A stretch of 14,064 bases of DNA from Candidatus Latescibacterota bacterium (GTDB taxonomy: Bacteria; Latescibacterota; UBA2968; GCA-2709665), in NCBI GenBank assembly GCA_030746455.1, contig JASLMQ010000860.1, positions 1 through 14,064 of the forward strand, given 5' to 3'. Both the position numbers and the translations under genes were made by a program. The number at the start of each line of letters is the position of its first letter. The first letter of the stretch is position 1. The notes under the pieces are model-generated. The model did not search any database. It was not told the origin of the DNA and was given only the letters and a program-made list of their open reading frames with translations. This document shows, piece after piece, positions 6,815 through 13,992 of the stretch.

Positions 6815-7453
6815 CTAGGATGTGTCGAGGTCTTCCGAATCCACGCTGCTGTCCCAGCGGTTCAGGATCTGCTCGATTTCGCGGGAGGTATGGACAAAGG
6901 CGGCCCTGGCCACCTGACGGCCCACGTCCTTGACGCGGTTGGCCAGCGACCGGTCGGTGAGCTCGCCCGAGTCGTCGAACTCCTTCCACGCCTGAGGGAT
7001 AGCAGCCTGATGCGGAATCACCTGCGCGTGGACCGATCGGCAGACCAGGCGCAGGCCCGTGAAGGATCCGGAGGCGTCCATCTTGCCGCCTGAAACACCC
7101 ACGAGTCCCACGATCTTGCCACTCAGTTCATCGGATCCCATCAGGTCGATGGCGTTCTTGAGCACGCCGCTGAATCCACCGTGGTATTCGGGCGTGCCCA
7201 GGACGAGGCCCTGGGCGCTTGCGACACGCTCCCTCAACTCGAAGACACCCTGGGGATAGCCGGACTCGTCGTCCTTGCCGTCGCAGAAGATGAGCTCGAG
7301 ACGACGCAGGTCGATCAGGTCGGTCTCCGCGCCGACCTCCTCAGCGCCGGTCAGGGCGATCCGCAGCGCCTGCTCGGTGTAGCTGCCCTGCCTCAAACTC
7401 CCGCAGATTCCCGCCACTCGAATCGAGTTGGATGGTTCCTGGCCCTGGCCCAC
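6815..7453 (-). CDS. NADPH-dependent FMN reductase family protein
   Basis: Flavodoxin-like fold oxidoreductase of 212 residues that uses NAD(P)H to reduce FMN or, in some relatives, quinones or azo compounds; the real substrate cannot be told. Key features are the N-terminal strand and phosphate loop VAGICGSLRQGSYT (about 13-26) and the family signature GTPEYHGGFSGVLKNAIDL in the middle, followed by a VGLVGVSGGKMDASG strand. The C-terminal 40 residues are charged and helical. The reading frame is open further upstream, but GTG 7453 is chosen because AAGGAGG stands about 8 nt before it and the family fold begins there. Same strand as the cupin upstream and the DedA-rhodanese downstream (62-nt gap), with its own predicted promoter. 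Confidence 0.88.
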   Translation of the reverse strand: MGQGQEPSNSIRVAGICGSLRQGSYTEQALRIALTGAEEVGAETDLIDLRRLELIFCDGKDDESGYPQGVFELRERVASAQGLVLGTPEYHGGFSGVLKNAIDLMGSDELSGKIVGLVGVSGGKMDASGSFTGLRLVCRSVHAQVIPHQAAIPQAWKEFDDSGELTDRSLANRVKDVGRQVARAAFVHTSREIEQILNRWDSSVDSEDLDTS

Positions 7454-7558
7454 GGCGGAGCCTCCTTTCCACCCGACGCCCTTCCTCCGAGCCGCTCCAC
7501 GACCCGGAACCCCACTGGGTATGCGGCGTCGGTAGGGGGTCTGTACCCTCACTTGCCA

Positions 7559-7587
7559 AAGGTATCCAAGCCCATCCCGCCGGTCAA
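7559..7587 (-). promoter_or_regulatory. Predicted sigma70 promoter for the FMN reductase
   Basis: TTGACC (7587-7582), 17-nt spacer, TACCTT (7564-7559) on the minus strand, about 105 nt before the GTG start and within the 174-nt gap after the cupin gene. It has the same spacer length as the pheST and nfo promoters. Nothing else was recognised in this gap. Confidence 0.5.
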
Positions 7588-7627
7588 GGATGCCCGGGGA
7601 ACCCGCGTCCACGCTCGGGATTGAGCG

Positions 7628-7996
7628 CTAATCCTCCTGGCCTTCTTCGGTCGGGATGTAGCGGTTCCCGAGGTCGACGTAGTCCTCCCGTACAGGACTG
7701 AAGATGTCAAGCGCCACGGCCGGCCCGCCCACGGGTAGCGCACGATGTGGAACGTTCGGAGGGATCAGGTAGGCCTCGCCCTCGTTCACCACACGGGATT
7801 CGTCGCCGATCGTGAGCTCCATTCGGCCTTCCAAGAGGATGCCGGCCTGCTCGTGCGGGTGGTGGTGACGGGGGATCACAGACCCCTCCTCCATTTCCAG
7901 GAGGGACATCATCACGTTTTCGCCGTATGGCGCTCGAATTCGGATTCCAGGCGCAAGATTGTTCGCCGGGATGTCATCCCAGTTGATAAAGGGCAT
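7628..7996 (-). CDS. Small cupin-domain protein
   Basis: Single-domain cupin (Cupin_2 type) of 122 residues, a compact beta-barrel that usually binds a divalent metal. Motif 1 is GSVIPRHHHPHEQ followed by AGILLEGRMELTIG (residues 38-65), giving His 44, 46 and 48 and Gln50 as likely metal ligands. Motif 2 is GEAYLIPPNVPHRALPV, with its PPNVPH histidine. Length and layout match stand-alone cupins, which range from sugar-binding to dioxygenase or regulatory roles; nothing here fixes a substrate. The ATG at 7996 follows CAGGAG at 8 nt. It is the first gene of a co-directional group with the FMN reductase and the DedA-rhodanese, and it diverges from fliG. Confidence 0.9.
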   Translation of the reverse strand: MPFINWDDIPANNLAPGIRIRAPYGENVMMSLLEMEEGSVIPRHHHPHEQAGILLEGRMELTIGDESRVVNEGEAYLIPPNVPHRALPVGGPAVALDIFSPVREDYVDLGNRYIPTEEGQED

Positions 7997-8064
7997 TGCT
8001 ATCTCCTGAGGGCACTGGGAGGTTGTCGGAAGGACCTGCGGTCACACGGTGGCTGAGGAGGCAC

Positions 8065-8094
8065 AAGATATGCTTAAGATCCCGTATGATGCAA
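8065..8094 (-). promoter_or_regulatory. Weak candidate promoter for the cupin gene
   Basis: TTGCAT (8094-8089), 18-nt spacer, TATCTT (8070-8065) on the minus strand, about 70 nt before the cupin ATG. The -35 is only a partial match. It lies in the 276-nt divergent region between cupin and fliG. Confidence 0.35.
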
Positions 8095-8102
8095 GGGGAT
8101 TC

Positions 8103-8121
8103 TGGCCAAGCCACGTGGCCA
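8103..8121. repeat. Pair of TGGCCA palindromes, possible operator
   Basis: TGGCCA occurs at 8103-8108 and 8116-8121, 13 bp centre to centre, just upstream of the sigma54-like site for fliG. Each half is self-complementary. It could be an activator or repressor site; no known consensus is recognised. Confidence 0.25.
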
Positions 8122-8139
8122 CGAATCTCAACCGATTCA

Positions 8140-8154
8140 GGCATACGTTTTGCT
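8140..8154 (+). promoter_or_regulatory. Sigma54 (RpoN)-like promoter upstream of fliG
   Basis: GGCATACGTTTTGCT places GG (8140-8141) and GC (8152-8153) exactly 10 nt apart, as in the -24/-12 consensus TGGCACG-N4-TTGCW. Mismatches are A for the T before GG, and TA in place of CG. It is about 120 nt before the fliG start. Flagellar genes are often under sigma54, which makes the placement plausible. Confidence 0.5.
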
Positions 8155-8272
8155 CACCTTTGCGGCGGCAACATGTTTGCCTCCCGATCCCCGCGACCGG
8201 GTCGCTCAGGCGACACCCGTCCCCGGCGGAGAGAGCTGATCCCAGACAACACGTGAAAGAAAGGTGCCGAAC

Positions 8273-9286
8273 TTGCCCGAGGAAGAGGTCGAAACGCTTA
8301 CCGCCCAGGACAAAGTAGGGGTACTGATGGTCGCTCTCGGCCAGGAAGCCACCGCCGAGGTGATGAAGTACCTGAGCGACGTCGAGATCGAGCGGATCGC
8401 CGAGTCCATCACGGCACTCGATGTGGTGACGACGGAGCAGGAGGATGACGTCCTCGAGGAGTTCGAACACCTCCTGATTGCCGGAAAATATGTCTCACAG
8501 GGCGGAATGGATTTCGCACGAGGGGCGCTGGAAAAGGCCATTGGGCCTCGGAGGGCGGAGCAGCTGCTGGACCGGGTCAACAGCACGACGGCCAGCGGAT
8601 TCTACATGCTTCGCAACGTGGACCCCGCCCAAATTGTGCCATTCATCTCCAAAGAACATCCGCAGACGATCGCCCTGATCCTGTCCCAGCTCGACCCCAA
8701 CCAGGCGGCGGGGGTGCTCAACGGGCTGAGCGACAGGCTCCAGGCAGAGGTGACCTACCGTATTGCGATGATGGACAACATCTCGCCACAGGTGCTGCGC
8801 GACCTGGAGGATAGCCTTGCCAGCGATCTTCAGGCGATCATGGCGGGCCAGATCACCGAGATCGGCGGTCCCAAGGCCGTGGCCGAGATTCTCAACCGGA
8901 CCGGCCGATCCACGGAGCGGGCGGTGCTGGAGCGGATGGACGCCAGCGATCCGGAGCTGGCCGAGGAAGTTCGCAACCAGATGTTCACCTTCGATGACAT
9001 CGTGCAGCTGACCGATCGGGAGATCCAGATGCTGCTGCGCGAGGTGGACACAAAGGAGCTGGCGATCGCGCTCAAGGGAAGCAGCGACGAGCTGAAGGAT
9101 CGCATCTTCGGCAACATGTCGGAACGGGTGGGCATGCAGCTCAAGGAGGAGATGGAGTTCACCGGCCCGGTCCGGATGAGCGATGTGGAAGACGTTCAGA
9201 TCCGGATCGTGCAGATGATCCGGTCGCTCGAGGAGGCCGGTCAGGTCACAATCGTGCGGGGAGACGGCGGCGACGTATTCGTGTAA
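8273..9286 (+). CDS. fliG: Flagellar motor switch protein FliG
   Basis: Switch-complex (C-ring) protein that links the MS ring to FliM and interacts with the stator to make torque. The N-terminal domain (about 1-100) starts LTAQDKVGVLMVALGQE. The middle domain holds the family signature SKEHPQTIALILSQLDPNQ (EHPQ motif). The C-terminal domain (about 215-325) contains FTFDDIVQLTDREIQMLLR and the charged torque helix around KGSSDELKDRIFGNMSERV. About 337 residues is the usual size. TTG 8273 is preferred because AAAGG lies 8 nt before it; the frame also offers GTG 8264, which sits on top of that ribosome site. No other flagellar gene is in the window; fliG normally lies in a fliEFGHI cluster. A sigma54-like site precedes it and a hairpin terminator follows, so it appears to be a single-gene unit. 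Confidence 0.95.
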   Translation: MPEEEVETLTAQDKVGVLMVALGQEATAEVMKYLSDVEIERIAESITALDVVTTEQEDDVLEEFEHLLIAGKYVSQGGMDFARGALEKAIGPRRAEQLLDRVNSTTASGFYMLRNVDPAQIVPFISKEHPQTIALILSQLDPNQAAGVLNGLSDRLQAEVTYRIAMMDNISPQVLRDLEDSLASDLQAIMAGQITEIGGPKAVAEILNRTGRSTERAVLERMDASDPELAEEVRNQMFTFDDIVQLTDREIQMLLREVDTKELAIALKGSSDELKDRIFGNMSERVGMQLKEEMEFTGPVRMSDVEDVQIRIVQMIRSLEEAGQVTIVRGDGGDVFV

Positions 9287-9339
9287 GGCGAGAGAGACAC
9301 AACGAAGAGTCCATAGAGTACAGGCACCACGGCAGAGCC

Positions 9340-9369
9340 AGTCCCCGGAGGTCAGTCCCTTCGGGGACT
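9340..9369 (+). terminator. Hairpin terminator after fliG
   Basis: AGTCCCCGGAGG (9340-9351) pairs with CCTTCGGGGACT (9358-9369) as a 12-bp stem with one G-T wobble and a 6-base loop, 54 nt beyond the fliG stop. The trailing sequence CCTTCATG is only mildly T-rich. Confidence 0.6.
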
Positions 9370-9401
9370 CCTTCATGTGGCAATCGCCACGGCGAACTGC
9401 G

Positions 9402-9672
9402 TCACCACGGAAAACACTGAAGACACGAAGAGAGACAGAGAACCGGGGAGGGAACCTGAGGCGTCATGCCGGGATCCGCGGATGAACCCTTGGTCGGGGG
9501 GTGAGACCCCGGAAACGAAACTACGAAATGCGCGAAAAGCGCGAACAAGTCGAAGGCCCAGGGCCGAGAAACGGGTGGGAGCTTGACAGGAGCGGCATGC
9601 CGGGGTATCTTGCCGGGTCCCGGCGGGGCCGGGGGGGGAACCTCAGGACACGAAATCGGAGACACGAACGGT
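9402..9672. repeat. Degenerate AC/purine-rich intergenic repeats
   Basis: The gene-free stretch between fliG and nfo contains three related simple-sequence runs built on CACGGAA/ACACTGAA/ACACGAA units: 9402-9442 (CACCACGGAAAACACTGAAG and onward), 9511-9555 (GAAACGAAACTACGAAATGC and onward) and 9648-9670 (GGACACGAAATC, then GGAGACACGAAC). They resemble intergenic repeats seen in several GC-rich environmental bacteria, which give meaningless ORFs in translation. No conserved gene is visible here; a short palindrome ATCCGCGGAT lies at 9475-9484. Confidence 0.4.
9583..9611 (+). promoter_or_regulatory. Sigma70-type promoter for nfo
   Basis: Perfect -35 TTGACA (9583-9588), 17-nt spacer and TATCTT (9606-9611), about 60 nt before the nfo start. 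One of the best promoter matches in the window. Confidence 0.75.
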
Positions 9673-10540
9673 GGTTTTCGGAGCCCACCAATCCATCGAA
9701 GGTGGAATCTGCAACGCAATCACGCGCGGCAAGGAGGCCACGTGCGATGCGATTCAGATGTTCAACAAGTCGAGCAACCAGTGGCGGGCAAGGCCCCTGG
9801 GCGACGATGAGGTCGCGTCGTTCCACGGCCTCGTCGCCGAGACGGGGATCCCTGCGGTCTGCTCGCACGTCAGCTACCTGATCAATCTCGCATCTCCGGA
9901 CCGGGCGCTGAACCGAAGATCGCTTGCGTCTCTAAAGGAGGAATTCGAGCGGTGCAACCGGCTGCACATCCCGAACCTGGTGATGCATCCCGGCGCCCAT
10001 GTGGGCTCGGGTGAGAAGAGGGGGATTGAGCGGATCTCGCGCAACCTGCACCGTTTGTTCGAGGCCGTGCCGGACAACGCGGTGACGGTCTGCCTGGAGA
10101 CGACGGCGGGACAGGGGAGCGTGCTGGGCCGCACGTTCGAGGAGCTGGCCGCCATCATCGAACGGGTCGACCGAGAGGATCAGGTCGGTGTGTGCATCGA
10201 CACGTGTCACGTGTTCGCCGCCGGGTACCCGCTTGCCCCGCCCGGACGCTACCGGCAGACCATGGGCCTGTTCGAGGAGATCCTGGGCTTCGATCGGCTC
10301 AAGGTGATGCACCTCAACGACAGCAAACAGGGCCTGGGCTCGCGGAAGGACCGGCACGAGCACATCGGCGAGGGCGAGATCGGACTGGAGGGATTTCGAA
10401 GCGTGGTCAACGATCCCCGGCTGCGCGGCGTCCCGATGATTCTCGAGACGCCCAAGGGGAAAGACCTGTCCGAGGACCGGGCGAATCTGAAGCGCCTGAG
10501 GTCGTTGGTGAGAGGACGAAGACGGAGGACGGGCGGGTAG
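9671..10540 (+). CDS. nfo: Endonuclease IV (AP endonuclease)
   Basis: Zinc-dependent class II apurinic/apyrimidinic endonuclease of base excision repair, a TIM-barrel enzyme of 289 residues (family length about 280-300). It opens MVFGAHQSIEGGICNAI, close to the GAHVS-GG start of the family. Zinc ligands sit in the recognised motifs: MHPGAHVGSG near 115, the first signature CLETTAGQGSVLG near 140-152 (Glu ligand), the second VCIDTCHVFAAGY near 173-185 (Asp, His), the third MHLNDSKQGLGSRKDRHEHIG near 213-233 (His, Asp, His), and ILETPKG near the end (Glu). The start is GTG 9671 with a GGAG about 11 nt upstream and a strong promoter before it. The gene stands alone; downstream is a relic on the other strand. 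Confidence 0.96.
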   Translation: MVFGAHQSIEGGICNAITRGKEATCDAIQMFNKSSNQWRARPLGDDEVASFHGLVAETGIPAVCSHVSYLINLASPDRALNRRSLASLKEEFERCNRLHIPNLVMHPGAHVGSGEKRGIERISRNLHRLFEAVPDNAVTVCLETTAGQGSVLGRTFEELAAIIERVDREDQVGVCIDTCHVFAAGYPLAPPGRYRQTMGLFEEILGFDRLKVMHLNDSKQGLGSRKDRHEHIGEGEIGLEGFRSVVNDPRLRGVPMILETPKGKDLSEDRANLKRLRSLVRGRRRRTGG

Positions 10541-10567
10541 GGGGACGAGCCGGATGTCGGATACCCG

Positions 10568-10719
10568 TTAGGGAGTGAATCCGGTCTGGCTGTGGGCCTC
10601 CTCGATGAAGGCGAGCATATTCTTCAGACTCACGTCGCCCTCCACGGCGTGTGCCGGTGCGAGGGTGGATTTCCGCCTTGCAGGATCGCCCTTACCACTT
10701 CACGTTCAGTCATGGTCAT
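10568..10719 (-). pseudogene. Internally deleted uroporphyrinogen decarboxylase-family gene relic
   Basis: On the minus strand, ATG 10719 or 10713 opens with MTEREVVRAILQGGNPP, which looks like the N-terminus of URO-D (PF01208) family proteins (MTxRExVLxALxxxxPDR). Almost at once a second frame, LAPAHAVEGDVSLKNMLAFI then EEAHSQTG, ends at TAA 10570-10568. This matches the C-terminus of the same family (xLAPxHxxQxDxPxENxxAMxEAA). About 300 central codons are missing, and the two parts lie in different frames with a junction near 10663. The intact protein would be a decarboxylase or corrinoid methyltransferase-like enzyme. Inference: a deletion removed the body and left both ends. Confidence 0.55.
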
Positions 10720-10754
10720 TCAGGTTTGATAGCACAGCAGAAAGGACAAGCTCT

Positions 10755-11594
10755 GTGATTTGGCTGCCTCTGGCTGCGCTGTTCGAGTTCGGGTTCGCCC
10801 AGCTCTTCAAGTCGTCTCAGCGCCGCGGCCATTACGCTCCGGTCGTGGTTCCCGCCAACTATCTGATGCTCTCGAGCGTTCTGACGGCTTACCTGCTGAT
10901 CACCGGTCAGTTCGCGTTCTCCCCGCAGGTGCTCAAGGTGGGCATGGTCACCGGTGCCGTGTTCATCTTTGCTATGACCATCATGACCCGCGCTCTGCAG
11001 CGGGCAAACGTGGGAGCGGTGTTCACGGCATTTCGGATCGCCGTGGTGGTACCGGTCGCGGCGTCGGTGGCCATCTGGGGCGAGACGGTTTCCGCGGCCC
11101 AGATCACGGGAGTGGCGTTCGCTCTCGGGGCGTTGGTTCTGATGACCTTCCGGCCCGGCGAGACCGGCGGAGGCTGGGGGCTGAAGACGCTGGGTGTGAT
11201 TATGCCGGTCTTCTGCTGCCAGGGCGTGAGCCACACCTGTCTGCGATGGGTCCACTACGCCGGTTTGGACGGCCAGCTGACCCAGGTTCTGTGCGTGATC
11301 GGCGGAACCGCGGGTATCCTGGGGGCGCTATGGGTGGTGCTGAAGGGGTACCGCCCACGAGCGGGAGAGACGATGATGGGCCTGGGAATCGGCCTCTACA
11401 ACATGACGGCGCTGCTGGTCATCCTCACCACGCTGAGCAAGGTCCCCGGTACCGTGTTCTTTCCCGTCCTCGGATGCGCGGTGGTGATTCTGGACAATCT
11501 CGCCGCGCACTTCTACTGGAAGGAGCATCTCAGCCGACCCGCCGTGGTGGGCGTCGTCCTAGCGGTCTGCGCGATCATCCTCGTCGTCAACTGA
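10755..11594 (+). CDS. DMT-superfamily (EamA-type) membrane transporter
   Basis: Integral membrane protein of 279 residues with about ten hydrophobic segments in two halves of five, the EamA/drug-metabolite transporter plan. Examples are PVVVPANYLMLSSVLTAYLL, GAVFIFAMTIMTRAL, AVVVPVAASVAIWGE and ITGVAFALGALVLMTF in the first half and TGVVLAVCAIILVVN-like segments at the end. The GE after the fourth or fifth helix and the short charged loop before the second half are typical. The substrate is unknown. The start chosen is GTG 10755 (MIWLPLAALFEFG), with AAAGGAC 7 nt upstream; the frame is open further back, but that part overlaps the pseudogene and is not hydrophobic. It converges with the alkaline-phosphatase-like gene, only 18 nt apart, with no visible terminator. 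Confidence 0.85.
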   Translation: MIWLPLAALFEFGFAQLFKSSQRRGHYAPVVVPANYLMLSSVLTAYLLITGQFAFSPQVLKVGMVTGAVFIFAMTIMTRALQRANVGAVFTAFRIAVVVPVAASVAIWGETVSAAQITGVAFALGALVLMTFRPGETGGGWGLKTLGVIMPVFCCQGVSHTCLRWVHYAGLDGQLTQVLCVIGGTAGILGALWVVLKGYRPRAGETMMGLGIGLYNMTALLVILTTLSKVPGTVFFPVLGCAVVILDNLAAHFYWKEHLSRPAVVGVVLAVCAIILVVN

Positions 11595-11612
11595 TCCGTT
11601 TTGCCCCATAGG

Positions 11613-12923
11613 CTACTCAAGCCAGCGCCCGAACAATGTCGCGTACATCAGGCGATAGATGTCCGTGTTGTCCACGTTGTTGGGAAGGAGCTCGGCGTTG
11701 AGCCCGTGGGCCCTGGCCACCACGCCGCCGTAGACATCGCCGGAGGTCGCCCAGGATATGGCGAAGCCCATGCGCCGGCCCGTGCGGTCGGCACCGGCGA
11801 GGAACGGTAGCGAAGCGGTGCCGTCTCTTCCATCCACGGGCGCCCTGTTGGCTTGACGGTCCCGAAGTGGCTTCTCCATATCCGTGTCCCTCACCAGGTG
11901 TACCTGCATCCCGCCCGCATCGCTGTCTGCCGCCATCACCAGCAAGGTCTCGGGTTCCCGCCCGATGAAGTCCATCACGACGCCGATGGCCTCGTCGGTT
12001 CTTCCCAGGGCGGTCAGGACCCCCGTGGCGTTGTTGGCATTACCGAAGTTGTCGGTTCCCTCCTCTTCCACCACCAGAAGGAACGGCCTTCCCTTCCGCT
12101 CGAGGAATGCGAGAGCCGCGCGGGTCATCTCGGCCAGCGTGGGGGCGTCCGGATCGTAGAGCGGCATCCCTCGTGCCTTGAGATCTTCCTCAGGGTAGGC
12201 GTTGAATGTGTGCCTGGGTGCGAAGATCCCGAGGACGCGTTCCGCATCAGCCGGCAGGTTCAGCAGTTCCTCCCGCGTGTAGACCACCGTGTATCCCAAT
12301 CCCTCTGCTTCCTCGATCAGGTTCCGATCATCCCGCCGCATGCCCGGACGCCCGAAGTGACCTGTTACCCCTTTGGGAAGGAGCAGCTGCTCCCCCCCGC
12401 TGAAGATGAGGTCGGCGCCAGAGTGGATGATCCGGTCGGAGATTTCGTCGTTCATACTCCGGCTCTTGGCGCTGGCCAGGAAGACGCCGGTGCCGGGCTC
12501 GCAGATGTGTCCGCTGTTGATCACGCCAACGGAATACCCGGCCTGCTTCGCCTCGATCATGATGCTGAAGTCCTTTCTGGACAGGGATTTGAACGGTCGG
12601 TCGGGGTCGACGCCGTAGTCGTTCATCTCGGCCTTGACGCCGAAGGCATGTGCCGTGGCGCCTGCGTTGGAGGAGGTGCCGATGGCGTCCAGCTGATGGG
12701 CGCGATACAGTCCCATCTCGTCCATCCGGTCCCAGTTCGTCATCCCATCCGGGCCTTCGCTCATAATCCGGAAGGCGGCCCACGTGTTGTAGGCGGTGCC
12801 GTCGGGGTGGATGAAGATGACGTTGCCCGTGCGGATCTCCTCAGCCTTTTCAGGTGCGCAGCCGGCTGTCGCGAGGGCCAGCAAGAACAACAGGATCAGG
12901 CACCGATCACAGCCGTTTCTCAT
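11613..12923 (-). CDS. Alkaline phosphatase-superfamily lipoprotein with substituted metal ligands
   Basis: Secreted lipoprotein of 436 residues in the alkaline phosphatase fold family (PF00245 type). The signal peptide LILLFLLALATAGC gives a lipobox with Cys22. HPDG carries the conserved Asp41; TSSNAGATAHAFGVK holds the presumed nucleophile Ser85 aligned to E. coli Ser102, with E. coli Asp101 replaced by Ser84. VVEEEGTDNFGN keeps the Glu and Asp equivalents of 322 and 327, but His331 is Asn. AADSDAGG keeps Asp369, but His370 is Ser. The WATSGDVYGG region has no His412 equivalent. The C-terminal NNVDNTDIYRLM matches the family. All three zinc-binding histidines are thus missing, so metal use or activity may differ. 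ATG 12923 is preferred: GAGGAGAG lies 8 nt upstream and the start is 2 nt after the sialidase-like gene, implying translational coupling. Confidence 0.88.
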   Translation of the reverse strand: MRNGCDRCLILLFLLALATAGCAPEKAEEIRTGNVIFIHPDGTAYNTWAAFRIMSEGPDGMTNWDRMDEMGLYRAHQLDAIGTSSNAGATAHAFGVKAEMNDYGVDPDRPFKSLSRKDFSIMIEAKQAGYSVGVINSGHICEPGTGVFLASAKSRSMNDEISDRIIHSGADLIFSGGEQLLLPKGVTGHFGRPGMRRDDRNLIEEAEGLGYTVVYTREELLNLPADAERVLGIFAPRHTFNAYPEEDLKARGMPLYDPDAPTLAEMTRAALAFLERKGRPFLLVVEEEGTDNFGNANNATGVLTALGRTDEAIGVVMDFIGREPETLLVMAADSDAGGMQVHLVRDTDMEKPLRDRQANRAPVDGRDGTASLPFLAGADRTGRRMGFAISWATSGDVYGGVVARAHGLNAELLPNNVDNTDIYRLMYATLFGRWLE

Positions 12924-12925
12924 GT

Positions 12926-13990
12926 CTATCTCTCCTCGTAGAACCACTCCGTGTCGATCAGAGCCACCCGAAGGTCGATCACGTCCTGCATGCGCCAGTC
13001 GGGCAGGTACTCGCAGGTCCAGTAGTTGACGATGGCCCTGCCCTCGCTGGTGAAGCGGCAGCCGGGATTGGAGAAGGCGCGGCCAGGGTCGTCCTCGATA
13101 TCACGGACGTGTTGCCAGGTACGGCCCTCGTCGCAAGAAACCGCGGCCGTGAGGGGACTGCGCTTGCCGAAGTGCGATCGGAAGGCCGGGTCGTACGGGC
13201 TGTTGTTCCAGACCATCAGCAGGTCTCCCGTGCCGGGGATGCGGGTCAGATCCGGACACGATTCCGGCGATCGCAGGCCGGTCGTCTGCGGCCTGGACCA
13301 GGTGATCCCTTCGTCGACGGACTCGGACATGAACAGTGAGCCCAGCTGGTTGCGCATCACCATGAGCACACGTCCGTCACGCGTTTCCTCCACGTGGGGC
13401 TCCATGACCCCGCGCAAGGGCAGAGAGACCCGGTTCTCGGCCTCCTGCCACGTTCGCCCGTTGTCGTCGCTGCGGAGGGCCGTGCCGACATACGAGTGTC
13501 CGTAGGGACTGTCGCCCGCCTGGTGGACCCGCGTCACGGGGAGGAGCAGGCGGCCCGAACTCAGACGTTTCACCACGGCGTTGGAGAGGCCGCAGTCCTC
13601 TCTGGGCACGAACTCCGAGCAAGGCGAAAAGGTTGCGCCGTCATCTGCAGACGTCCACGCATGAAGCGTGCTGCTTCGGGGCACGACGCTGTGCTGGCGG
13701 ATGAGCAGCAGCAGGACACCCCCGTCCTGCGCGCGGATCAGGTTGGGAGAGTAGATGTTGACGTCGCCGGTCTCGGTCTCTGCCAGCACGCGGTATCGGG
13801 CCCAGGTGAGGCCCCCGTCGGCCGACTCGACGGCCACGATGCGCGTGGTGGCCACATCGCTGCCGTCGCCCGAGAACTCCATATAGGCCAGAAGCAGGCG
13901 ACCATCGTCCACCTCGACGACATCTCCCTCGCCCTTTCGAGTGAACTCGGGCGTGCTCTCGGCAACCGTGACAATCGTGCAGCTATCCAT
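12926..13990 (-). CDS. Sialidase-fold (BNR/Asp-box) protein
   Basis: Predicted six-bladed beta-propeller of 354 residues. Five Asp-box repeats are visible: SADGGLTW, SADDGATF, SDDNGRTW, SVDEGITW and SCDEGRTW. Such proteins include exo-alpha-sialidases and other glycan or uronide-acting enzymes. The MEPHVEETRDGRVLMVMRN and NPGCRFTSEGRAIVNYW segments are typical of BNR-repeat neuraminidase-like proteins. No signal peptide is present, so it is probably cytoplasmic, which argues against a secreted sialidase; the true substrate is unknown. ATG 13990 follows GAGGG at about 8 nt. It starts 2 nt after the upstream gene ends and stops 2 nt before the phosphatase-like lipoprotein starts, so the three are surely co-transcribed. 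Confidence 0.88.
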   Translation of the reverse strand: MDSCTIVTVAESTPEFTRKGEGDVVEVDDGRLLLAYMEFSGDGSDVATTRIVAVESADGGLTWARYRVLAETETGDVNIYSPNLIRAQDGGVLLLLIRQHSVVPRSSTLHAWTSADDGATFSPCSEFVPREDCGLSNAVVKRLSSGRLLLPVTRVHQAGDSPYGHSYVGTALRSDDNGRTWQEAENRVSLPLRGVMEPHVEETRDGRVLMVMRNQLGSLFMSESVDEGITWSRPQTTGLRSPESCPDLTRIPGTGDLLMVWNNSPYDPAFRSHFGKRSPLTAAVSCDEGRTWQHVRDIEDDPGRAFSNPGCRFTSEGRAIVNYWTCEYLPDWRMQDVIDLRVALIDTEWFYEER

Positions 13991-13992
13991 GC

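Noticed and set aside
8495..9376. Minus-strand ORF of 293 codons opposite fliG
   Set aside because: Antisense shadow rich in His, Leu and Gln, with no ribosome site; FliG is unambiguous.
9402..9719. Minus-strand ORF of 105 codons in the fliG-nfo spacer
   Set aside because: Its Cys/Leu/Phe-rich translation comes from the AC/purine repeats and overlaps the nfo promoter and start; no coding evidence.
10575..10754. Extended N-terminus of the DMT transporter
   Set aside because: The added 60 residues are not membrane-like, overlap the URO-D relic and lack a ribosome site, unlike GTG 10755.
11853..12941. Plus-strand ORF of 362 codons opposite the phosphatase-like gene
   Set aside because: Shadow frame; the opposite strand has a lipobox, ribosome site and family motifs.
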